Source: JAUMBM01 sp964441755
Lineage (GTDB): Bacteria; Bacteroidota; Bacteroidia; Chitinophagales; Saprospiraceae
Assembly (NCBI GenBank): GCA_964441755.1
Contig: CAYTVG010000021.1
Coordinates: 1 to 59,102, forward strand
Direction of reading: 5' to 3'
Length of the DNA: 59,102 nt
The translations under genes and the position numbers were made by a program. The notes under the pieces are model-generated. The model searched no databases. It worked only from the letters and a program-made list of their open reading frames with translations, and had not been told where the DNA came from. This document shows positions 16,948 to 26,929 of this stretch, piece by piece (the stretch's first letter is position 1; each line of letters starts with the position of its first letter).

Positions 16948-17796
16948 TTACAGTATTTCTTCTATCTCATCAATTGCCAACCCGGTTATTTCTGCGATTA
17001 GGGTTACCTCCATACCTTTCGCCCTCATTTGACGGGCGATCTCAATATTGCGCTCTGCTTTGCCCTCTACTTTGCCCTCATCAAACGAAGTATCCACCAC
17101 GTTCTTCAAATCGCGGTAATATTTCAGGCTTTCTTCATATTTATTTTTTTCATCTGGCGTGAATTTAGCTATCTCGGCTGCCTCAAATAGTTTTTGAAAT
17201 ACCCGGTCTTGTAATGCCTGAGGTCGGTTTTGCAAATAGGGTAATTGTTGCAGGACATACATCCACTTGTCAAAGTTGCTTTGGAGCTCGGCTTCTGCTT
17301 TGTTAAAGTTGGGCATTTCTAAGTAGATGTACGTCAACTTATCGTAGAAGACCCGGCATTTTTGATCCTTCAGTTGCACCTCATGTCGCACTTCCTTCTC
17401 CGCTTCATCCTCTGAAAAAATAAAATCGAGGATGCCTACCAGATATACGGCCGACAACTTATAGTTCCAGTCACCTTTCTTGGCTTGCTCCTGAATAGGG
17501 AAAGAGGAATAGTACAGCCCCCTGTCCTTGAAAAAATTCTGCTTGGCTTTCTGCATTTCAACGATGAAGCGCTCTCCGTATTCACCCACGCAGTACAGGT
17601 CAAAAATTGCCTTGCGGTCTGCCTCTGAGTTGCCGAGTTGCTCGGTACGTGCGTACGTAAGGTCCTTGATTTTGTGCTTTGCAGGCAATACTTGGTTCAA
17701 AAAATCAATCAGCAGGTCTTTGTTCGGCTCAGAGCCGAACAGCTTTTTAAAGCCAAAATCCGTAAATGGATTGATATACCTGTCCTGGAGCGCCAT
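16948..17796 (-). CDS. Rpn-family / PD-(D/E)XK transposase-like nuclease
   Basis: 282 aa. The N-terminal FTDFGFKKLFG signature (11-21) identifies the Rpn/PD-(D/E)XK family of recombination-promoting nucleases. Probable active-site residues are D66 (FDLYC) and E80-M-Q82 (IVEMQ), the ExQ variant usual for this family. The C-terminal part is charged and helical, ending in a segment (GKVEGKAERNIEIARQM) typical of these proteins. Members cut DNA and may promote RecA-independent recombination; many sit in mobile or defence regions. The start follows a TATTTTTG promoter element by 18 nt. Confidence 0.85.
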   Translation of the reverse strand: MALQDRYINPFTDFGFKKLFGSEPNKDLLIDFLNQVLPAKHKIKDLTYARTEQLGNSEADRKAIFDLYCVGEYGERFIVEMQKAKQNFFKDRGLYYSSFPIQEQAKKGDWNYKLSAVYLVGILDFIFSEDEAEKEVRHEVQLKDQKCRVFYDKLTYIYLEMPNFNKAEAELQSNFDKWMYVLQQLPYLQNRPQALQDRVFQKLFEAAEIAKFTPDEKNKYEESLKYYRDLKNVVDTSFDEGKVEGKAERNIEIARQMRAKGMEVTLIAEITGLAIDEIEEIL

Positions 17797-17814
17797 GGAT
17801 TAATCTTTTGGGAA

Positions 17815-17822
17815 CAAAAATA
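17815..17822 (-). promoter_or_regulatory. -7 promoter element (TATTTTTG) of the Rpn-like gene
   Basis: TATTTTTG on the minus strand, 18 nt before the ATG at 17796; it matches TAnnTTTG. Confidence 0.5.
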
Positions 17823-17890
17823 CAGAAATTTGCACGCACCTGCCTTATACGCTTAATATTATTCAACACATTTTGTTTGCACAAGGCGTT

Positions 17891-18046
17891 TGTTTCGACT
17901 TCTTTACCAGCTATCTGTGTGGCATCCCCGAAATTACGCTGGAGGGCTCTCCGCAGGATTGGGAGCAACTGGAAGCACGCGCAAAGACTATGGCAAAATG
18001 GTGGTTGAGCGTACTGAGCTCATCTTCCGCACCTCGATTTGCATAA
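17891..18046 (+). pseudogene. DUF4419 gene fragment
   Basis: A 51-codon fragment, read FDFFTSYLCGIPEITLEGSP and onward to a TAA at 18044. It matches residues about 211-255 of the intact DUF4419 protein at 19146-20294. It lacks a start, carries a small in-frame deletion and then leaves the family in an unrelated tail. This is a remnant of a second DUF4419 copy. Confidence 0.8.
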
Positions 18047-18080
18047 ATCAAGAATAAAAATGGTTCTTGGTCAAATGTTA

Positions 18081-18462
18081 TGGGTATCAACGGCCCCGTT
18101 GTTTTCCGGAGCCCCGTTAGGGGCGAAATGTGGGTAGCAACGGCCCTGTTGTTATCCGGAGCCCCGTTAGGGGCGTAATATGGGTAGCAACGGCCCCGGT
18201 GTTTTCCGGAGTCCCGTAGGGACGAAATGTGGGTATGATTCTCCATCATCCATTATTCCAACGGTTTGAAAATATACCATTCATCGTATGTAACTCCGGG
18301 AAATACCGGGGTTGTTGTTTTCTACCCACATTCCGTCCCTACGGGTCTACCCACATTCCGTCCCTACGGGACTCCTGAAAACAACGACCCCGGTGTTTTC
18401 TACCCACATCGCGTCCCTACGGGACTCCGGGAAATACCGGGGTTGTTGTTTTCTACCTGTAC
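18081..18462. repeat. 50-bp direct repeats and inverted relatives (REP-like)
   Basis: Three direct units begin with TGGGTA at 18081, 18131 and 18181 (period 50 bp), with a partial fourth at 18230. Each contains a short palindrome such as GTCCCGTAGGGAC or GCCCCGTTAGGGGC. From about 18296 to 18462 related units occur in the opposite orientation (CTACCCACATTCCGTCCC), including a repeated GAAATACCGGGGTTGTTG block. No coding frame is credible here. The whole 18047-18521 interval is occupied by this array. Confidence 0.8.
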
Positions 18463-18521
18463 TGGTCCTGATCACCTAAATACCCAGACAAGGTTACCGT
18501 ATTAAAATTGTAATCTTGCCT

Positions 18522-18686
18522 ATGAAAAAGAAGCGACGCAGCAAAGAAGAAAAGCTTAGCATTCTGAAAGAGGCAGAAAGCCAGGGGGTAGAAGTTACGA
18601 TTATGCAGCATGGATTTATCCATCTACTTCCTACCGCCGGCCTAAGGCGTAAGTTGAGCTTCCCCCCCAAAACTAGACACGTCTGA
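18522..18686 (+). pseudogene. IS3-family OrfA remnant
   Basis: The frame opens with MKKKRRSKEEKLSILKEA, the start of an IS3-type OrfA helix-turn-helix protein. After about 28 codons a one-base deletion shifts the frame: the expected YPSTFYRR sequence is encoded in the next frame. The gene then ends at TGA 18684. No OrfB follows. A truncated, dead insertion-sequence piece. Confidence 0.65.
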
Positions 18687-19145
18687 TAAACCAAGGTGAC
18701 CTAATTTCGAGGGCAGCTGTAAATATGGGTAGTTCTTACATGTGACAAATCTACGAAACCCACTTCATTTGGACTAGAGCCACCAGATTTTGATAGAAGA
18801 ACAGAAAAGAATTAAATTCTGCACCGTTGGCTGATTAATTGCATGAATTTTGAAACAGGGGTGCGGAAGATGAGAGAGGAACTTGATTTGCAGAAATTTA
18901 GTTCCTGTTTTTTTGTGAATTGCAAATATTTAGGTTATTTTTACATAACCTGTTTTGGGTTTTTACCTGAGATAAAAGAAATTTGAATATACACGCAGCG
19001 AAAGATGTATAGCCAGCATCCCTGAACTGAAGACTGGAAAAAAAGCTGAGGAAAGAACTGTATACAGACTGGAAAGATTACCAAGAACCATAGTCATAAC
19101 ACCGGCCAGGGCAGGCAGTCAGCTCAGGTCGACATAAAAGGAAAG
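18687..19145. other. Intergenic region without a recognisable gene
   Basis: 459 bp. It contains the second hairpin repeat (18872-18943) and otherwise nothing that could be supported. No TAnnTTTG element in a good position before the DUF4419 start was found. Confidence 0.5.
18872..18943. repeat. Dispersed hairpin repeat, copy 2
   Basis: Second copy of the sequence at 16758-16829. The core GGAACT...AGTTCC (18878-18905) is followed by TG and seven T. It lies upstream of the intact DUF4419 gene, as copy 1 lies upstream of the DUF4419 fragment, which suggests that both belonged to one duplicated unit. Confidence 0.6.
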
Positions 19146-20294
19146 ATGTACAATAAGCCATTAGCAGCCCTTGGCGACAGCAAGAAAAGGGAAAGAGGAT
19201 ATGATGAGAGCATAACTTTCAGGGTACACCCGGTAGCTCCCCTCAACAAGGAAATTTCATTGACCACTTCCCGGCTGTGGTTCAATGATTGGCTGGTCAG
19301 TTCGAACAATATACTGCAGGGCATTTCAAAGCATCACAGGGTAGGGGTGGGCGTTGAATTCCCTCTGCTCGTCACAGCCGGGCCTGAAAAAAATGTCGCC
19401 GATATCGGAAGCGTGATTGGCGATAACGGCTTCGTAGACTGCGTCTTCCGTGCTTATGCCGACCACCGACGGCTCATTCTCAACCCCGACAGCCTATGGC
19501 TGCTGATCTGTCAGGGATTATCCCTGCACGTACAACAGCAACCGGAGAAGTTCCGCAAGCAGCTCGTCAACTTCGAACGCAAGTTGAAGCTGATATCTAC
19601 TATCATGGAATATCCGCTGAATTCGGAGGACTGGGAGTCCATATTCCTCGATTTTCGGGAGCAGATCGAAGCGCGTAGCCAGGCGGGGATTGTCAGTTTG
19701 ATCACCGCCCCTTTCAGTGGCACCGACCGGGCCACCGAAGTTGCCTTCACGCTGTCACTGATGCACATCAACCGCAATTATTTCGACTTCTTTATCAGCT
19801 ACCTGTGCGGCATCCCCGAAATCACGCTGGAGGGCTCTCCGCAGGACTGGGAGCAACTGGAAGCACGCGCAGAGGCTTTGGCAAAATTTGAGCTGGGATG
19901 GTGGTTGAGTGTACTGAGACCCGTGTTGCGGGAATTTACAGCAGCCAGCAAAGGCAAGGTAGATAGAGCATTCTGGCGAAACATACTATCGTACCGCATC
20001 AATCCGGCCCCTAACTGCCACCCGGTACCTGAAAAACGGCTACTGATCGACGGCTGGATCAACTATTTTTTTCCTTATCGGGTGAAGGACCTCGGGATCG
20101 AAGCCCAAACTTTCAGCACCGGCCGCCCCCCTGGCATGACCATAGACGATTACCCCTCCGGCTACACCAAACTTGAAATCTCTGGTCTGAACTGTCCTCC
20201 GGCAACTGCCTCCGCTGGTTTCATGTCCTTCACTGTTGCGCCGGAAGATGGCGCTGTACGGCCCAATATATCCTGGGGGGTATATCAGGAATGA
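19146..20294 (+). CDS. DUF4419 domain protein
   Basis: 382 aa. Family signatures in order: RLILNPDSLWLLICQGLSLH (about 110-130), a SEDWESIFLDF segment, the FDFFISYLCGIPEITLEGSP block (about 212-231) and EQLEARAEALAKFEL...WWLSVL. DUF4419 proteins occur in bacteria and fungi and have no established biochemical function. No signal peptide or membrane segment. The first 40 residues are not typical of the family, so the true start may be later. A broken second copy lies 1.1 kb upstream. Confidence 0.8.
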   Translation: MYNKPLAALGDSKKRERGYDESITFRVHPVAPLNKEISLTTSRLWFNDWLVSSNNILQGISKHHRVGVGVEFPLLVTAGPEKNVADIGSVIGDNGFVDCVFRAYADHRRLILNPDSLWLLICQGLSLHVQQQPEKFRKQLVNFERKLKLISTIMEYPLNSEDWESIFLDFREQIEARSQAGIVSLITAPFSGTDRATEVAFTLSLMHINRNYFDFFISYLCGIPEITLEGSPQDWEQLEARAEALAKFELGWWLSVLRPVLREFTAASKGKVDRAFWRNILSYRINPAPNCHPVPEKRLLIDGWINYFFPYRVKDLGIEAQTFSTGRPPGMTIDDYPSGYTKLEISGLNCPPATASAGFMSFTVAPEDGAVRPNISWGVYQE

Positions 20295-20437
20295 GAGAGG
20301 ATAATGGAGGATACAGGTTGGTTGATTGGTTGATGTCTTGGGAAGGCATACATTGTTGAAAAGGACCAAGTCTGTTGCTGTTGAAACTAAGCGTTGGGTT
20401 GTTCCCCAAAATCCTTGTTTTTGTTCAAAATACAAAC

Positions 20438-20791
20438 ATGATTGCGTCTAAAGACCTGACCGCAGCCATCCTTGGAAAGGTAAAAGAAGTCGTAAAAGCG
20501 ACTGATCCCGAAGCAGAGGTGATTCTTTTTGGTTCGCGGGCCAGGGGAGACGCCCGTGAAGATTCGGATTGGGATATTCTCATCCTGACGTCCAAGTACG
20601 TTAATTTGAAAGAAGAACAGGCATTTCGTCATCAATTGTTTGATCTGGAACTAGCGTACGGCCAAGAGATCTCAACTTTTGTTTATTCTAAGGCAGACTG
20701 GAACGGTAAGTATCGCGCTAGTCCGTTGTTCCAACAGGTTGTAGAAGAAGGCCAAGAGCTACATGAAAAGTTTTCTTGGCGTCAGCGATAA
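20438..20791 (+). CDS. MNT-type nucleotidyltransferase
   Basis: 117 aa. It shows the minimal nucleotidyltransferase motif FGSRARGDAREDSDWDILIL, with G32-S33 and metal-binding D44 and D46. Such proteins are usually the antitoxin half of HEPN/MNT pairs and AMPylate the HEPN toxin. No HEPN gene follows: the next frame is the helicase remnant, whose first codons overlap this gene's end (20763-20791). The ATG at 20438 was chosen because the motif distance then fits the family. Either the HEPN partner was lost or the protein acts alone. Confidence 0.85.
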   Translation: MIASKDLTAAILGKVKEVVKATDPEAEVILFGSRARGDAREDSDWDILILTSKYVNLKEEQAFRHQLFDLELAYGQEISTFVYSKADWNGKYRASPLFQQVVEEGQELHEKFSWRQR

Positions 20792-23700
20792 ACGCATTGG
20801 CCGCGAGGTCGAAAATTTCCTCGAGGAAAAGAAGGGTCTTTGGAAAGACCCGCTCATTTAGTTTAATCCGGGATATGAAAAAGGCCGGCCGCTCAGCCAG
20901 CTTAGCAACGCCCACCCTCTGCTGTCCGAACTCTTCCCCTTTCAACCGCACAAACACCAGAAGGATGCGGTGCAGCTCGGTCTGCAGGCGGAGCATTTTG
21001 TGGTGATATCCGGTACAGGCTCCGGAAAATCACTGGCCTACATGGCGTCCATCTTCAACCACCTGCTGCACGCTCACGGTACTACCCAAAAGGAAGGGGT
21101 GCACGCACTCATCGTGTATCCGATGAATGCGCTCATAAATTCTCAGGCCCGGAATAACTGGAAAGAACTCCTCGTCACTTTTGGCATTTTTGAAAGCGAA
21201 ACACTGGGCAAGCCCTTTGGGATCACGCCCCTGGTCGGCGAACTGTTTCACCCGGATGCGCTCGAAGCCCTGAAAACGGCCGAGCTGCACAATGAGGTGC
21301 TGCTGGATGCGCTCTACCGCCTGAATACCTATGAGGACCGCGCGACACAGACCCGGCGGCGCATCAACTACCGCAGCCTCGATGTGGAAGAACTTGGCTC
21401 CGTCTACGAAAGTCTGCTCGATCTGCATCCTTTCATACAGACCGGGGCGGGCGGCAAAATGACATTTTCATACATCCGGGCTACTGAGCGCAAGACGACC
21501 GGTTCTTACTACACCCGGCACGATCTCGTAGCGGAACTGTTGCAGAGCGCACTCGAACCCGTCATGGCGCAACGCCTGCGCGAGGCGGGCGGGGATGCAA
21601 ACCGGCAGGCTGAAGCGCTGCTGAAACTCAAGGTGTGCGATCCCTCCTGCGGCTCGGGGCATTTTCTGCTTGCGGCTGCCCGCCGCATCGCGCTCGAGCT
21701 GGCGCGGGTGCGCGCAGGGGGCGAGCAGCCTGCTGCTTCGGCCGTGCGCGCCAGCCTGCGCGAAGTCATCGAGCACTGCATCTACGGGGTGGATCTCAAT
21801 CCCGACGCTGTAGAGCTTTGCCAGGTAGCACTCTGGCTTGAAAGCCACTATCCCGGGCGGCCGCTGAGTTTTCTGCAGCACAAAATACGCTGCGGCAACA
21901 GCCTTGTGGGCATACACGATCTGTCGTTGCTGGAAAAAGGATTGCCGGATGAGGCCTTCAAGGAAGTGGCGGGCGATGAGAAGGAGGTAGGCAGAAACCT
22001 CCGCAAGGAGAACAAAGCCTGGCGGGAAAGAAAACAGCTCACGCTGTTTGCCGAAAATACGGCTGCTGCGGCAGCAGCCGGCGAGCTTGGAGAAGCATTC
22101 AGGCTGTTTGATGCCCTCGACGACAGCACCGTACACGGGCGGGAGCTAAAAGCCCGCACCTGGCAGCAATTGCGCAGCGACCAGAGCTGGCTGCGCCCGC
22201 TCACGGGCTGTAACCTGTTTGTTGCAGCTTTCTTCCAGCCGCTGCGCGCCGGGCAGCGGCACATTACGGCCGAGCTGCTTTCGCGCCAGCAAAAGACAAT
22301 CCTGGGCGCCAGCGCCGACCCCCAGCTCGAAGGTCGCGCTTATGCGCTGGCCGACCGCTACCGCTTTTTCCACTGGCCGCTGGAGTTTCCCGATGTATTT
22401 GCGCAGGGAGGCTTTGATGTGATGCTGGGGAACCCGCCCTGGGAGCGTATCAAGCTGCAGCAGCAGGAGTATTTTGCGACCCGCGACGCGGCCATTGCCA
22501 ATGCCGCCAACAAAGCAGAGCGGGAGCGCCTGATTAAGCAGATGGCGGTGCTGAGGCCCGATCTGTACACACAATTTCAGGAGGCCCTGCACGAGGCAGA
22601 AGCCACGGGCAAATTTTTGCGCAGCAGTGAGCGCTACACGCTTACAGCGGTGGGGGATATCAACACCTACTCCGTTTTTTCTGAATTGTTCAGTCAGTTG
22701 GTGCGGCCGGAAGGGCGGGCAGGTTTCATTGTGCCTACCGGAATTGCTACCGATGACAGCAACAAGGCCTTTTTTGGGGCCATGGTGGAGAGGAATCGCC
22801 TGATTAGCCTGTTTGATTTTGAAAACAGGGAGAAGATTTTTCCGGCAGTGGATAGTCGTTATAAGTTCTCTTTACTCACCCTGTCCGGTGCTTCTCGCGG
22901 AGCGGCGGAAGCCGCGCGCTTCGGCTTTTTCCTGACGCGCACCGCGCATTTGCGGGATGAGCAGCGCATTTTTACCCTCAACAGCGACGATTTCCTGCGG
23001 CTCAACCCGAACACCCGCACCTGCCCGGTATTCCGCACCCGGGTGGACGCTGAGTTGACGGCCGCCATTTATCGGCGCATGCCCATTCTGTTGAACGAGA
23101 GCACCGGTGAGAACCCCTGGGGGGTAAAATTCATGAGGATGTTTGATATGAGCAATGACTCTCATCTATTCCGTACCCGCCCGCAGCTTGAAGCTGAGGG
23201 GTTTGTTTTGCGGGGCAATCGGTTTGTACGGGGGGAGGAGGTTTGGTTGCCGTTGTATGAGGCTAAGATGATCTGGCATTATGATCATCGGTTTGGGACG
23301 TATGAGGGGGTGGAGAGTAGGACGAGTACGCAAACACCAACACCTACACAAGAGCGGTATCAAGATCCATATTATCAAATACTGCCTTGGTACTGGGTGA
23401 AAATAAACAATATTAGGAATATTTCAAGTTCTAATTGGAACTATGGGTTCAGAAATATTGCAAGATCAACCGACGTGAGAACTGGTGTATTTAGTATTGT
23501 TCCTTTTAGTGCAATAGGTCATTCAATGCCTGTTATATTATCTGAAAGTAGCTCTGATAACTTGACTTGCCTGAATTCAATTGTAAGTTCACTTGTCTTT
23601 GATTACTTAATAAGACAAAAATTAGGGGGGGTAAATCTTACATTCAGTTACTTCCAACAGTTACCAATTCCGAGTATTAGCACAGTTAACTTGGCCACCC

Positions 23701-24170
23701 TCCTCCCCCTCCTCCTCGAGCTCACCTACACCTCCTGGGACATCAAGGCCTTTGCCGACGACATCTGGCGGGAATCCGACGAGGCCTTGCGCTCGGCCTT
23801 GGTGCGGCAGTGGGAAGAAAATCGGGTAATGACGGGTGGGCATGCCTGGGTATTGCCCGAGTGGGTGGATGCCTATCCGGAGATAAGTTGGGAGCGGGAG
23901 GGCGGCGGTTGTCCGTTGCCGCCATTTCGGTGGGACGAGGAGCGTCGCGCGCGGCTGCGCGCGCGGCTGGATGCGCATTTCGCGCGCCTCTACGGCTTAA
24001 GCTACGATGAGCTCCGCTACATCTTGGATCCCGAGGATGTTTATGGGCCTGATTTCCCCGGGGAGACTTTCCGGGTGTTGAAGGACAAGGAGATGCGCCT
24101 CTACGGCGAGTACCGAACCAAAAGACTGGTGCTGGAGGCTTGGGAGGAGTATCACAAATCGTACCCATAG
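20763..24170 (+). pseudogene. Helicase N-terminus fused to Eco57I-type methyltransferase, with in-frame stop
   Basis: One frame from ATG 20763 to 24170 encodes SDKRIGREVENFLEEKKGLW, is cut by TAG at 20859, then continues as FNPGYEKGRPLSQLS. The continuation carries a DEAD/DEAH-helicase start: a Q-motif-like FQPHKHQKDA, motif I SGTGSGKS and YPMNALINSQ. After about 60 more residues it jumps into an adenine methyltransferase: GKPFGITPLVGELF, LDVEELGSVYESLL, GSYYTRHDL, motif I DPSCGSGHFLLAAARR, GVDLNPDAVELCQVALW and catalytic motif IV GNPPWERIKL, with a target-recognition region to the end. Most of the helicase and the methyltransferase N-terminus are missing. A GTG at 20970 could still start a 1066-aa product. 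Intact relatives are large methyltransferases in restriction or DISARM/BREX-like loci; none of their partners is here. Confidence 0.8.
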
Positions 24171-24246
24171 ATACCTTAGAAGCAGTTAAACGCTATATGC
24201 ACGAGCAGGATGTAGCAGCACAAGGGGGTGCAGAGGTGGTCCAAAA

Positions 24247-26567
24247 TCAGCCCGCTAATTGCTGTCGCACCCATTCCAAATAATGCTGAAACTGCACGTA
24301 CTGCGGGGCGGTGACTACCAACTCCACCCAAAGCTGTTCGGCTTGCCGGAAGTACTGTTTTGCCTGATCGTTGTCCTGAAACCCGTCGCGGCTCAATTGT
24401 CCAAGTTTCGCATACGAAACGGCCAGCCCGTTTTTAAAGGCCACATTGTTGGAGTAGGCCTCATAGAGTTCTTTGNNNNNNNNNNNNNNNNNNNNNNNNN
24501 NNNNNNNNNNNNNNNNNNNNNNNNNNNNNNNNNNNNNNNNNNNNNNNNNNNNNNNNNNNNNNNNNNNNNNNNNNNTGCGGAGTACGTCTCGCCCAGTTTT
24601 GCGTAAGAAATGGCCAGCCCGTTTTTAAAGGCCACATTGTTGGAGTAGGCCTCATAGAGTTCTTTGGTTAAGTCCAGGTCTTTTTCGTAGAACATCAGGG
24701 CCTGTTCCAAATTACCCATTGCGGAGTACGTCTCGCCCAGTTTTGCGTAAGAAATGGCCAGCCCGTTTTTAAAGTTGGCGTCATCAGGTGCAGTCTTCAG
24801 CAGGGTCGTTAGTAGGTCAGCCATTTGCTGGTAGGTTACCATCGACTTGCGCAGATCCCCTGTGTGGGTATGGAAATTTCCTAGGTTGTGGCAGAGGATG
24901 GCTACATCAAAATCAGGTTCTTTTAGTGTGGCCACCACGCCTTCTGCCAGCCGGGCGTACAAGGTAGAATGGCGGTAGTTTTCTTCGTGTATTGTATCGG
25001 GTTGAAGCTCCTGCACCAAATTATTCACCAGCGGCGCACAATCCGTTTGCAGCGCGGGGTTTTTCAGCCGCACGACCTCTTGTACCACGGGACTGCACTT
25101 GAAAGTAGCTTCCGGTTCGTTGTAATCGATCCAGCCTTTTTGGGCCAGGGTGGGCAGGCGCGTGTCCAGATCCTGGTCACCGAGCAGGGTGTCGAGTAGG
25201 GTGAACGGAATACTTTCCGCCGGCAGGGCAGCAAATGCGGAGAGCAGGGCAGTTTCTTCGGGCGGTAGTTCGCCCAGATCGTACATGGCGGCAATAATGG
25301 CTTCGGGGGTTTCGCGGCGCAGGGCATCTTTGCCCTGGTAGGCGGTACCCACAAGGCTACTTTGCGTGAGGCGGAGAAGACCGCGCCCCTGCAGGTCGGC
25401 CAGCAGGTCAGATAAGGCGTAGCGGGGGCGCAGGCGGTTCTGGACGGCCAGATTTTTGGCCAGCAGTTCCAGCACGAGGGTGTTCTCACCCACTGCCGTG
25501 CGGATGCGTGCAAACAAGGCTCTTTCGTCTGTGTCGAGGGTGCGGTAGTGTTTTTCGAACAAGGCAAGCGCCTCGGCCTCTGGCAGGCCGCCTACCGGGC
25601 AGCAATCGGCCTGCTCAAAAGTAGTAATGCGGGTAGTGAGCAGCAGGTGGAAGTTGCTGCAGCGGCGCAGACGCAGGTAGTTGGCCTCCAGGTCAGCCAG
25701 TTCGTTGGCGTTGTCCACCACAAGCAGGCAGGGCTTTGGCAGGCCGGCCATGGCCGTGAGCAGGATATCAAGACGCTCCCGGGTATCCGCAGTGGGGTCA
25801 AACTGCAATCCCAAAGGCGGAGCCAGTTGCAACAGGGCATCAGCGATGCTGCGCTCGCTAAGCACCCAGCCGATATACGCGTACTCGCCCTGATAGGTGT
25901 GGTAATACCTGGACGCCAGAGAGGTCTTTCCCATGCCGCCGGCACCGTTGACGAGCAGCAGCAGATTATCGCCCGGGCCGAACAGCCGGTCGTGGATGCG
26001 CTGTAAGTCATCCTCCCTGCCTATGAACACCTCGGGCAGAAAGGGGGGCGGGGTGAGGGCGTGGGGAATGTTGTTGTTGGCAACATGTACTGTGTTGCTA
26101 TCGTACAAGTCAGTGAGCTGGGTAATGAAATTACCTGTCAGCGCGTCTGCGTTTTCATATTGGGTGGGAAAATGCCCGATCTCTTTCAGACGTTCCTGAA
26201 AATCAAAACGACTTTCCGTATGCTCTCTTATCGGTACAAACGGTGCAATTTTTTCATATACAAACAGTCGCGGTTTCCCAACACCCTTAAACTGCGCATA
26301 CCCGGCTTCAAACTCCTCGCGGGTGTACTTGCCTACTTTAGTCCAATACAAAACAACCAGAATATCGCAGGCACGCAAGGACGCATTGTAATCGTCCTGC
26401 TTACGGGTTTCGGAGACGGCATCGTTGTGGTCTTCCCAATGGACGAGTTCGAATTCAATGCCTTTCCCTACCCAGCGTTTGTTCAGCCTGGCAATGCTTT
26501 GCTCCAGGGCATCCCGTTCGGGCTTCAGTTCGGCAGAGGAAGCGAGGAAGATTTTAATTTTTTTCAT
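24247..26567 (-). CDS. STAND NTPase: DUF4062/TIR-like, NB-ARC and TPR (contains assembly gap)
   Basis: N-terminus 1-150: a DUF4062/TIR-like domain (KIKIFLASSAELKPERDAL, DILVVLYWTKVGKYTREEF), the likely effector. The central NB-ARC-type STAND ATPase (about 180-520) has the FIGRED entry motif, Walker A GAGGMGKTS near 205, Walker B CLLVVDNA and an LLLTTR sensor. The C-terminus is a TPR array with identical units (AFKNGLAISYAKLGETYSAM), interrupted by 100 N at 24476-24575. The last unit ends at 24247 with YLEWVRQQLAG; the frame change across the gap is an artefact of its arbitrary length. This is the plan of bacterial NLR-like immune sensors: TPR senses, NB-ARC oligomerises, the N-terminus executes. 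Confidence 0.8.
24476..24575. other. Assembly gap (100 N) in TPR repeats
   Basis: Exactly 100 N, flanked on both sides by the same TPR-coding DNA. The real number of repeats, and hence the length of the protein, is unknown. Confidence 0.98.
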
Positions 26568-26598
26568 CAGGCAGGCAGGCGTTGTTTGATTGAGATGA

Positions 26599-26606
26599 CA
26601 AATATA
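26599..26606 (-). promoter_or_regulatory. -7 promoter element (TATATTTG) of the STAND gene
   Basis: TATATTTG on the minus strand, 31 nt before the ATG at 26567. The region 26607-26856 beyond it shows no gene. Confidence 0.5.
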
Positions 26607-26929
26607 AACTAATTCTCAAAGCGCAGCAATGTCTGCAGAGATGGGAATGGTTTGAATCGCGTCACTAATCACCAGGAGCGTTTCTCTGCCAATTTTGGTG
26701 AAAATCGTTATGGCGTAAATGATATTTGTGTACGTCTTATCCTAAGTGAGGCTATCTCCTGCTCAGCGCTGCCTCTTTTACATATCTCCCTGAACTGGTT
26801 TTTCGAACTGGCTATCCATCTGGTTCAATTTTTTTAACAAATTTGCGAAGAACCAGTGTACACTTCCCCTAGAAAGCAACCACGAGTAAGTAGAAAAAGA
26901 ATTATTTTTCCACTTTTAAATCGTGTACT

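Noticed and set aside
18081..18462. CRISPR array
   Set aside because: The 50-bp units are contiguous, each palindromic, without unique spacers between conserved repeats; half are inverted and no cas gene is near.
20776..21006. 76-codon plus-strand frame overlapping the helicase remnant
   Set aside because: It is an out-of-frame shadow; the helicase motifs (FQPHKHQ, SGTGSGKS) lie in the frame of 20763.
24171..24246. Possible small gene between the methyltransferase remnant and the STAND gene
   Set aside because: Only 76 bp without a start and frame of useful length; probably just the space between convergent stops.
24393..24475. Frame of the STAND gene read straight across the N gap to a stop at 24393
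   Set aside because: The 100 N are a placeholder; beyond the gap the TPR sequence continues in another frame to 24247, so the apparent early end is an artefact.
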